Source of the DNA: Synechococcales cyanobacterium PMM_0002
GTDB lineage: Bacteria; Cyanobacteriota; Cyanobacteriia; Elainellales; Elainellaceae
Reading direction: 5' to 3'
DNA length: 8,350 nucleotides
NCBI GenBank assembly: GCA_949127925.1
Contig: CASBQX010000384.1
Span: forward strand, 1-8,350
The notes under the pieces are model-generated. The model searched no databases. It was not told where the DNA came from and saw only the letters and a list, made by a program, of their open reading frames with translations. Every line of letters begins with the position of its first letter. Position 1 is the stretch's first letter. Below, piece after piece: positions 1-5,208 of the stretch. The position numbers and the translations under genes are program-made.

Positions 1-171
1 GCCGGGGAGTGTCAAGTGGTGCTGCTGAAACGGGGGCACGAGCGGTTTGGCATCATCCGCACCCGTCACCAAAACTACATGATTGGGGCAGGGCTAAAAC
101 CTGCGGAGCAAGATTGGCTAGTGATGGAATTGTCTACTTTACTGCACCAGCTTCAGCGAGGCGATCGCTAA
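1..171 (+). CDS. C-terminal fragment of an unrecognised protein
   Basis: Frame 1 is open from the first base to a TAA at 169-171 and encodes the last 56 residues of a protein that begins outside the window. The fragment starts AGECQVVLLKRGHERFGIIR and ends in a helical-looking stretch (EQDWLVMELSTLLHQLQ) and a short basic tail. The alternation of hydrophobic and charged residues looks like real protein. The WLxxEL pattern recalls the C-termini of some small cyanobacterial membrane-associated proteins, but that is memory of a pattern, not an assignment. It converges on the antiporter gene with only 47 bases between the two stop codons, and I see no intrinsic terminator in that gap. Two HIP1 octamers lie here, at 161-168 (overlapping the last codons) and 206-213. 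No function is proposed. Confidence 0.6.
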   Translation, partial: AGECQVVLLKRGHERFGIIRTRHQNYMIGAGLKPAEQDWLVMELSTLLHQLQRGDR

Positions 172-218
172 TTCTCACCGTTTTAGATCAACCTTTTTGA
201 GTCATGCGATCGCCAGTC

Positions 219-1508
219 TCAACGCTTAGATTTGTCCTGTAGTAATACCTGATTACTCTCCTCATGGCCTTCCACATGGCGTTCGTACCACTTCATCAGG
301 GGGGTGGAGCTAACGCCATGCAGTGTCACAGACACGATGACTACAATAAATGTCACCCAGGCGATCAGCTCTCCATCGCTGTCGCGCAAGCCATGGCTGA
401 GGGCATAGTTCAAATAATAGAGCGAACCCACGCCGCGAATCCCAAACCAACCAAACAGCCAGCGAGTTGCTGGATGGACAGGCGAGCCAATGGTGCTGAT
501 CCAGGCTCCGAGCGGGCGAATCACAAATAATAGTAGCGCTGCAATTAATAAAGCCGGAGCGGCAAAGCGTACCATTGGCTCAATCCGCAAAAGTGATCCC
601 AGCAGTAAGATCGTGCCAACTTCGGTGAGCTTTTCTAGCCGTTCCATGAAGTGCAGGCGAGATGCCGATTTTTCAGCATTGAGGCAGTCAGAGCGCAGCA
701 CCACACCCGCCACAAACACAGCCAGGAAGCCGTAGCCATTGACTAATTCGGTTAAAGAATAGGTCAGCAGAACCGTACTGAGGCCGATGAAGTCATCCAT
801 CAACTCGTCAACCGGACGGTATGATTGCAGCCATTGTTCTAGCCAGCCCAGCAGTTTGGCGATCGCCACTCCCATGAACAGCCCAGCGGCGATCGCCCAC
901 AGCAGATCCACCAAAACCCAACTTACAAACCAGGTTTGCCACTGGTCATTCTCTAACCAATGCAGCCCAAAATAGACAAATGGAAACGCCAGCGCATCGT
1001 TTAGCCCCCCTTCCGACGTTAAGCCAAAGCGCAACTCGTCTTTGTCTTGCGGGTCATCCAGCTGCACCTCAGAAGCCAAAACGGGATCGGTGGGAGCCAA
1101 AATTGCGCCGAGTAAAATCGCCACGCCCCATTCTAGTCGCAGCACCCAGTGCCCGATGCCAGCTGTTGCAAAGATCGAAATCGGCATCAATAGCCCAATC
1201 AATCGACCCGTAGAGTTCCACGCCCAGGGGTTGAGCGGACGGTTCATCTTTAAGCCGCAGCTAAACAGAGAAATTAGCACGACCAGCTCTGTTAAACGCT
1301 GCAAAAAATCTGCTTCGGGGCGCAATTGAATTAGATTGAACCCATAGGGACTGAGCAGAATCCCAACCAGTAAATAAATCAAGGCGTAGGACAGCGGTAG
1401 TCGCTCAATCCAGCCGGAACCCAAGGACACTGCTAGCAGCAAGATCCCCAAAACTAGCAGATCAAGAATGTAAATATCCACAAAAACCCAGATTAAAACT
1501 GACGGCAT
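219..1508 (-). CDS. CPA1-family Na+(K+)/H+ antiporter, NhaP-like
   Basis: This encodes a 429-residue inner (or thylakoid) membrane protein with about 12 hydrophobic segments, the normal size for the transport core of the CPA1 family. It would exchange cytoplasmic Na+ (or K+/Li+) for H+, serving pH and salt homeostasis. Visible signatures are the unwound-helix motif APTDPV (about 138-143, with T140, D141 and P142), the ion-site motif SEGGLNDALAFP (about 165-176, with N170 and D171, the ND pair typical of electroneutral CPA1 members rather than the DD pair of CPA2), an RP at 331-332, and GIRGVGS (about 357-363). The tail after the last membrane segment is short (about 25 residues, charged), so there is no TrkA or cNMP regulatory domain. 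The start is the ATG at 1506-1508, preceded by AGTAGGA with a short spacer. It lies on the same strand as the VOC gene upstream, across 132 bases holding a structured repeat, so it may be transcribed separately. Ion specificity cannot be read from the sequence. Confidence 0.93.
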   Translation of the reverse strand: MPSVLIWVFVDIYILDLLVLGILLLAVSLGSGWIERLPLSYALIYLLVGILLSPYGFNLIQLRPEADFLQRLTELVVLISLFSCGLKMNRPLNPWAWNSTGRLIGLLMPISIFATAGIGHWVLRLEWGVAILLGAILAPTDPVLASEVQLDDPQDKDELRFGLTSEGGLNDALAFPFVYFGLHWLENDQWQTWFVSWVLVDLLWAIAAGLFMGVAIAKLLGWLEQWLQSYRPVDELMDDFIGLSTVLLTYSLTELVNGYGFLAVFVAGVVLRSDCLNAEKSASRLHFMERLEKLTEVGTILLLGSLLRIEPMVRFAAPALLIAALLLFVIRPLGAWISTIGSPVHPATRWLFGWFGIRGVGSLYYLNYALSHGLRDSDGELIAWVTFIVVIVSVTLHGVSSTPLMKWYERHVEGHEESNQVLLQDKSKR

Positions 1509-1570
1509 TCCTACTCTAGGTGGGCAACCCTGAGCTTTAATTCAACTTGGGGTAGATCTTTCGGAGCATT

Positions 1571-1625
1571 TCTGGAAAGGCGGTAGCGCTTGCACAGCCG
1601 CTGCGCGTCCACGAACCGCCCCTAC
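1571..1625. repeat. GC-rich imperfect palindromic element between VOC and antiporter genes
   Basis: On the plus strand, GGCGGTAGCG (1579-1588) can pair with CGCT (1599-1602) and then with ACCGCC (1615-1620). This gives a two-part stem with a 10-base loop and a 12-base bulge (1603-1614). The element ends in GAACCGCCCCTACGA, a string that resembles dispersed non-coding repeats often seen in cyanobacterial intergenic regions. It has no T-tract, so it is not a canonical terminator. Only one copy is present in this window, so calling it a repeat rests on resemblance. Confidence 0.4.
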
Positions 1626-1640
1626 GAGACGGATGCGACT

Positions 1641-2006
1641 CTAGCTGAGACTGGCAACCGGAGCGGGTTCGTATAGATATTCAAACCAGTTGCCATCGGG
1701 GTCGCGGCCATAGAATGAAGCAGTCCCGTCGCGGTGCTCGTGAATGTCAGTGAGATTGACGCCCTCGGCTTTAAGGCGATCGTAGGCGACGTTGACCTCA
1801 GCGCGATCGCTAAATACAAAGCCAAAGTGAGGCCCTGCCTGCGAATAGCTCTTACCCAATAGCGCTAGCCCATCGTCTCCAGCTTTCAAGTAGGCCCAGT
1901 CTGGGTCTTTCCAGACCAATTCCATCCCCAAATTTTGGTAGAACTGCGCCGATCGATCTAGATCATCGACCGCAATGGCTACATGCCCAATTCGCTTAAG
2001 TTCCAT
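1641..2006 (-). CDS. VOC superfamily (glyoxalase/bleomycin-resistance fold) protein
   Basis: This 121-residue single-domain protein has the vicinal-oxygen-chelate fold of two beta-alpha-beta-beta-beta repeats. The first repeat opens with IGHVAIAVDDLDRSAQFYQ (6-24), where H8 is the expected metal ligand of strand 1. H60 in the HFGFVF strand and E109 in the closing DPDGNWFEYLYEP motif are the other recognisable ligands, so the metal site looks intact. Length is typical for one VOC module, which dimerises to build its active site. It could be a lactoylglutathione lyase-like enzyme, a dioxygenase-like enzyme or a thiol transferase-like resistance protein; short VOC proteins cannot be assigned a substrate by eye. 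The start ATG (2004-2006) follows AAGGCGGA with a long spacer, a weak ribosome site. The gene is divergent from the yqiJ-like gene across 115 bases and is on the same strand as the antiporter, but a functional link to either is not evident. Confidence 0.88.
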   Translation of the reverse strand: MELKRIGHVAIAVDDLDRSAQFYQNLGMELVWKDPDWAYLKAGDDGLALLGKSYSQAGPHFGFVFSDRAEVNVAYDRLKAEGVNLTDIHEHRDGTASFYGRDPDGNWFEYLYEPAPVASLS

Positions 2007-2061
2007 GATCTAAAATTCCGCCTTGCAAAGATTTAAAAAACTTTTCGTTTTCTCTAATTCC

Positions 2062-2067
2062 ATTCTA
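2062..2067 (-). promoter_or_regulatory. Possible -10 element for the VOC gene in the divergent intergenic region
   Basis: The minus strand reads TAGAAT, five of six matches to TATAAT, 55 bases upstream of the VOC start codon. No good -35 is visible at 16-18 bases, so this is a weak candidate. The 115-base gap 2007-2121 must hold the promoters of both divergent genes. I see no convincing plus-strand promoter for the yqiJ-like gene, nor a Shine-Dalgarno sequence before its ATG. Confidence 0.25.
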
Positions 2068-2121
2068 AAGCAGCTACTTTGAGGATAGCCGAGCCTTCAC
2101 CCTCTTATCCCCAAACTCCCC

Positions 2122-2844
2122 ATGCCCCTGTTCGACGGCTCAAATCTCCCTTATTGGATTCTGTTGGGTCTTGGCGTTCTGCTATTCATATTCATTATTG
2201 TGTTTGGTGGCGGTGATGATGATGCCGAGTTTGACGCAGACGTAGACTCAGACGTGGATACCGATATCGGCCATGCCCTCAACCTCGATACCGATGCCGA
2301 TGCCAGCGAGTTTAACGTGCTGCAATCGTTGGGCTGGTTTGGTGTGGGGAAAGCCCCGCTGCTAATTCTACTGGCAATAGATTTTAGCCTCTGGGGGGTA
2401 GTCGGCTGGATGATCAACGTAGCGGTAGGAGGTGCTGTGGGCAGCCTGCTGGGTAGACTGGCAGGTGGCATTATCTTAGTGGGTTCTTTTGTCATCTCTC
2501 TTGCCTTGGGCGGGCAAATTGCTAAGCCAATTGGCAAAATGTTTGCTTCTTTTGGGGAAGATTCTAGTGGCGATCGCCTAGTGGGATGCATTGGCATCGT
2601 TAGCACCAGCCAAATTCCAGCCGTCAGCACGGGTAAAATTGGCCAAGTGGATGTGTTAGACGCCGCTCACAATCGGGTCACAGTTAATGCCATGCTGCCC
2701 GAATGGGCCAGGACTCTGCCGCAGCGGGGAGAAAAAGTGCTAGTAATTGAGCGATCGAGTTCGGGCTATCTGGTGATCGTTAAAGATAGCCCCGATCAAG
2801 CAGCTTGGTTCAATCAGCCCAATCGACTTAACGATTCCCCTTAA
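2122..2844 (+). CDS. yqiJ: YqiJ-like membrane protein with OB-fold-like C-terminal domain (flotillin partner)
   Basis: This 240-residue protein is organised as follows. A membrane helix spans about 9-29. A strikingly acidic linker spans 32-63, with Asp at nearly every second position (DADVDSDVDTD). Two further hydrophobic segments cover about 71-133, separated near GAVGSLLGRL. A soluble C-terminal region of about 150-222 ends in GEKVLVIERSSSGYLVIV, the signature of the small OB-fold-like beta barrel of YqiJ/NfeD-type proteins. In the known family the barrel acts next to a flotillin (E. coli YqiJ with YqiK; Bacillus YuaF with YuaG/FloT), and the flotillin gene follows here after 47 bases with no terminator, so co-transcription is likely. 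The regular Asp linker could bind divalent cations or act as a charged spacer; that is inference. No Shine-Dalgarno precedes the ATG, but the first helix begins a few residues after it, which supports this start. Confidence 0.9.
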   Translation: MPLFDGSNLPYWILLGLGVLLFIFIIVFGGGDDDAEFDADVDSDVDTDIGHALNLDTDADASEFNVLQSLGWFGVGKAPLLILLAIDFSLWGVVGWMINVAVGGAVGSLLGRLAGGIILVGSFVISLALGGQIAKPIGKMFASFGEDSSGDRLVGCIGIVSTSQIPAVSTGKIGQVDVLDAAHNRVTVNAMLPEWARTLPQRGEKVLVIERSSSGYLVIVKDSPDQAAWFNQPNRLNDSP

Positions 2845-2891
2845 ACGTTCAACATCCGAAACTCAAAATTCACGCAAAGGTTAGAAACTCC

Positions 2892-4823
2892 ATGCTGTTT
2901 TGGCTCACCTTGATTCAAGCCCTGCCCACTGTTTCGGCACCCGAAGTCTCCCAACTTGAACTGAGCGACACTCAAACTTCAGATGAGTTTGCGATCGCCC
3001 AAACCGTCCCGGCACTGCCGCTCACACCCTCTGTCGGCCAGCTAGGTGGAATTTTATTTTTTCCTGGGTTGATTGCCGGATTGGTCATCATGCTGCTGCT
3101 GGCGCTCTGGGCCTACACTCGCGTTTATAAAATCACGCCAAATAACGAGGCATTTGTGCGCACGGGCGGCGTGTTTATTAAGCGCAAAACGGTGATTCTC
3201 AACGGGGGCTGCGTGGTGCTGCCGGGATTCCACGAACTGACCCGAGTGCCGTTGCGCGAAATTTCGATCGATGTGGAGCGGGCCGGGAAGTTGGCCGTCC
3301 GCACCAAGGACTATATGCGCGCCGATATGCGCGCCACCTTTTATGTGTGTATTACTGCTTCCGATGAGGATGTGCTGACGGCAGCCGCCCGTCTGTCGCA
3401 GGGCAACAAAATTACCCCCGAAGATATTAAGAATGCCCTAGAAAAACGGGCAGATGATGCGATTCGAGCGGCGGCAAAAACCAAAAATTTGGCCGAGATT
3501 GATTCCGATAAATTGGGCTTTGCGCAAGAGGTGTTAAACCTGATGCAGCCTGACTTGGCTAAGGTGGGGCTGACGCTGAACAACATTGCGGTATCAGAAA
3601 TTCAAGAAAGCGATACCTACGACACGAATAACTTTTTTGATGCCCAGGGCGTGCGGCTGCGAACTGAAACGATTCAAAAATCGATTCAGCAAAAGCGTGA
3701 GGTGGAGCTGGTAACGCGGGTGGCGATCGAGCAAAAGGAACTGGATGCAGAGAAGCGATCGCTGCAAATTGCCCAAGAAAAAGAAACCGCCCGCCTGGAG
3801 CAAAACTTTCAGGTAGAAGCGCTCAAAGCTCAGCGAGAGCGGGAAGTAGAAGAAGCCAAGGCAAAAGAATCGGCTTCGATCCAACGCGCCAAGATTTTGC
3901 AAGAACAATCGGTGGAAGAGGAAGAAATTCGTCGCCAGCTCAGCGTTAGGCAGAGCCAAATTAATGCTGATATTGCTTTAGAGGAGCAGCAGAAAAAACT
4001 GCGGGTATCCCAAGCCCTACAGCAGCAAGAGACAGAACTGGCAGATATTACCCGACAAAAAACCGTAGACTCGCAGCGGCTAGAATCTCTAGTGCAGGTG
4101 GCCGAGTCGGAACGATTGGCTAAAGTCGCTCAGGAAAATGCGGCGATCGCCATTGCCACCAAGCGCAAAGAAAGCCTGGAAGCGGAAGCCGAACGGGCGC
4201 GAGCCGAGTCTGCCGTGACCACTGCTACCGAGCTAGAAGTGGCTGAACGGCAGCGCCAACTGGCCGTCATTGTCGCCCAGCGCACTGCCGAAGAGCGCCG
4301 CATTGCCGACCAAAACGTGGTGGAAATCGATGTATTTCGCCGCCGCCGCCAAGCAGAAATTGCCAAACAGGCCGCAGAGCTAGAAGCCGATGCCCTGCGA
4401 ACTCTGGCCGATGCCAACCGTGACAAGTCGCTAGCCGAAGCCGAAGGCTTGCAGGCGCTCTATGCAGCTCAAAATCTGATCAGCAACGCCAACCTAACCG
4501 CCCAAACGTTTACTACCATTTGGCCACAGCTAGCAGAGCGACTACCCGAAGTGCTGCAAGCGCTGTCGCCACAACCGGGCGTATTGGGCGATGCCCGGAT
4601 CTATGCCTTCCCTGGGGCAAACGGCAATGGCGGCGCTCCCGATGTCAACAAACTGATGTTCTCGACCAGCGGCCTAGCCTTGATCAATACATTGTTAGAA
4701 GATGGCAAACTCAGCCAACTAATCGGCCAAATTGCCAGCGTCATGCGTGACCCTCAAACACCGATAGTGCCTTACGCTGAAACTCCGACTGTACCGCCTG
4801 TTCCAATGGATGTAGAAAGCTAG
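2892..4823 (+). CDS. yqiK: Flotillin family protein (YqiK-like), SPFH domain
   Basis: This 643-residue membrane-scaffold protein is expected to oligomerise and organise membrane microdomains. From the N-terminus: a 50-residue extension starting with a signal-like hydrophobic stretch (1-16, ending TVSA); a membrane helix at about 52-75; the SPFH/band-7 domain at about 76-250, including ITPNNEAFVRTGG and the core ISIDVERAGKLAVRTKDYMR; and a very long Ala/Glu/Lys/Arg-rich coiled coil at about 255-520 with the repeated EA pairs typical of flotillins. The C-terminal region contains RIYAFPGANGNGG and LSTSGLALINTLLEDGKL-like sequence (here FSTSGLAL), then a Pro-rich tail (PQTPIVPYAETPTVPPVP). It is longer than E. 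coli YqiK, which I recall as about 550 residues. Within the extension the ATG is the only methionine before the membrane helix and the only other usual start codon is a TTG at codon 7, so the extension appears real. An AAAGG lies 12 bases before the ATG. It sits directly behind the yqiJ-like gene, probably as one operon. Confidence 0.95.
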   Translation: MLFWLTLIQALPTVSAPEVSQLELSDTQTSDEFAIAQTVPALPLTPSVGQLGGILFFPGLIAGLVIMLLLALWAYTRVYKITPNNEAFVRTGGVFIKRKTVILNGGCVVLPGFHELTRVPLREISIDVERAGKLAVRTKDYMRADMRATFYVCITASDEDVLTAAARLSQGNKITPEDIKNALEKRADDAIRAAAKTKNLAEIDSDKLGFAQEVLNLMQPDLAKVGLTLNNIAVSEIQESDTYDTNNFFDAQGVRLRTETIQKSIQQKREVELVTRVAIEQKELDAEKRSLQIAQEKETARLEQNFQVEALKAQREREVEEAKAKESASIQRAKILQEQSVEEEEIRRQLSVRQSQINADIALEEQQKKLRVSQALQQQETELADITRQKTVDSQRLESLVQVAESERLAKVAQENAAIAIATKRKESLEAEAERARAESAVTTATELEVAERQRQLAVIVAQRTAEERRIADQNVVEIDVFRRRRQAEIAKQAAELEADALRTLADANRDKSLAEAEGLQALYAAQNLISNANLTAQTFTTIWPQLAERLPEVLQALSPQPGVLGDARIYAFPGANGNGGAPDVNKLMFSTSGLALINTLLEDGKLSQLIGQIASVMRDPQTPIVPYAETPTVPPVPMDVES

Positions 4824-4865
4824 GGCATGGTCGTGAACCCGTCACGCCACCGCAGGATCAAGTCC

Positions 4866-4890
4866 GTCATTCCCGCATTCGCGGGCATCC
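4866..4890. repeat. REP-like palindrome CCCGC-ATTC-GCGGG
   Basis: CGTCATTCCCGCATTCGCGG (4865-4884), continuing GCATCC, forms a perfect 5-bp stem (4872-4876 with 4881-4885) around ATTC, extended by two more pairs past one mismatch. The flanks CGTCAT and ATCC match the general form of dispersed bacterial palindromes of the type cgtcATTCCCGC..GCGGGaATCC. It lies 42 bases after the flotillin stop. A second copy is not present in this window. Confidence 0.4.
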
Positions 4891-4910
4891 ATTCTCTAGC
4901 TCTACCTCAC

Positions 4911-4946
4911 AAAAAATAAAAAGCCACACGTTGAAGGTGTGGCTTT
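4911..4946 (-). terminator. Strong intrinsic terminator for minus-strand transcription
   Basis: A perfect 10-bp stem, AAAGCCACAC (4920-4929) with GTGTGGCTTT (4937-4946), encloses a 7-base loop. Read on the minus strand, the stem is followed by TTTTTATTTTTT, a textbook U-tract. On the plus strand only TTT follows, so it would be a weak plus-strand terminator for the flotillin operon at best. The chlP mRNA already has a terminator 180 bases earlier, so this one either backs it up or ends a separate short minus-strand transcript. Confidence 0.8.
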
Positions 4947-5100
4947 AGGAGCATGTTTTGTAGGAGGAAATTTAAATCTTTGAGACGCTGCCGCTGTAGC
5001 TCGAAGGAGTAAGGCGTTCAGGCCAAGATTCATATCCTAAGTATGGGGTCATGGGGCAAATAGCTAGGTGATGGGTATCCGGACTAGGAGTGACGTTCAT
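4911..5100 (-). ncRNA. Candidate short minus-strand transcript (sRNA or small-protein mRNA)
   Basis: This is inferred from architecture, not homology. The strong terminator at 4911-4946 is preceded on the minus strand by CCTCC-bearing, A/T-rich sequence that looks unpaired. About 165-180 bases upstream is a CRP-like palindrome, placed just after the chlP terminator. A possible -10 (TAGGAT, 5034-5039) would start an RNA of about 115 bases; a start further upstream would also include a 42-codon ORF (5100 down to 4972) with an internal ATG at 5050-5052. That ORF has no Shine-Dalgarno sequence and resembles no family I recognise. It does not match Yfr1, 6S RNA or tmRNA as I remember them. The 5' end is not determined by anything I can see. 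Confidence 0.25.
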
Positions 5101-5110
5101 CAAGAGGCTG

Positions 5111-5126
5111 AGTGATTGATGTCACA
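5111..5126 (-). promoter_or_regulatory. CRP-like palindrome TGTGA-N6-TCACT
   Basis: The minus strand reads TGTGACATCAATCACT, matching the CRP-family consensus TGTGA-N6-TCACA at nine of ten fixed positions. Cyanobacterial cAMP receptors such as SyCRP1 bind very similar sites. It abuts the T-tract of the chlP terminator and lies upstream of the candidate small transcript. A 16-base site like this can arise by chance, and no well-placed -10 is obvious. Confidence 0.3.
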
Positions 5127-5164
5127 AAAAAGGGCGATCGCCCCATGGTGGAAGCGATCGCCCT
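5126..5164 (-). terminator. chlP: chlP intrinsic terminator built from two HIP1 octamers
   Basis: AGGGCGATCGC (5131-5141) and GCGATCGCCCT (5154-5164) form a perfect 11-bp stem around a 12-base loop. On the minus strand the stem is followed by six T (5126-5131, the last one shared with the stem base). It starts 44 bases after the chlP stop codon. Each arm contains a complete GCGATCGC HIP1 palindrome. Confidence 0.85.
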
Positions 5165-5208
5165 CTTTGACTAGCTTGTTTACTAACTCAATAGCTCAAA
5201 CTGTACGG

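Larger units (their letters stand above)
4824..5208. other. 385-base intergenic region between convergent flotillin and chlP genes
   Basis: No confident protein gene lies here. In order it holds a REP-like palindrome (4866-4890), an intrinsic terminator facing the minus strand (4911-4946), a CCTCC-containing stretch on the minus strand (4961-4973), a 42-codon minus-strand ORF (4972-5100), a CRP-like palindrome (5111-5126), and the chlP terminator made of two HIP1 octamers (5126-5164). The flotillin gene has no T-tract terminator of its own on the plus strand; the hairpin at 4920-4946 is followed there by only three T. Confidence 0.7.

Noticed and set aside
9..200. 63-codon plus-strand ORF at the left edge
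   Set aside because: It is out of frame with the protein-like frame 1 that runs from base 1 to 171; its composition looks like a shadow reading.
2151..2630. 159-codon minus-strand ORF opposite the yqiJ-like gene
   Set aside because: It lies antisense to a well-supported membrane protein and its Ser/Pro/Thr-rich content mirrors the sense codons; no ribosome site or family resemblance.
3594..4426. Minus-strand ORFs of 98-121 codons inside the flotillin gene
   Set aside because: Long antisense frames are expected opposite the Ala/Glu/Arg-rich coiled-coil codons; the Arg/Ser/Ala-rich translations look like artefacts.
4953..5010. Plus-strand ribosome-site-like TAGGAGG with nearby ATG and TTG codons
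   Set aside because: The reachable frames give only 10-18 residues of Arg/Cys-rich sequence ending at a stop; better explained as the complement of a CCTCC stretch on the minus strand.
4911..5127. Identity of the candidate transcript with Yfr1, 6S RNA or tmRNA
   Set aside because: I see neither the Yfr1 double-hairpin with its conserved seed, nor a 6S-like long bubble stem, nor a tmRNA tag-coding region or tRNA-like ends.
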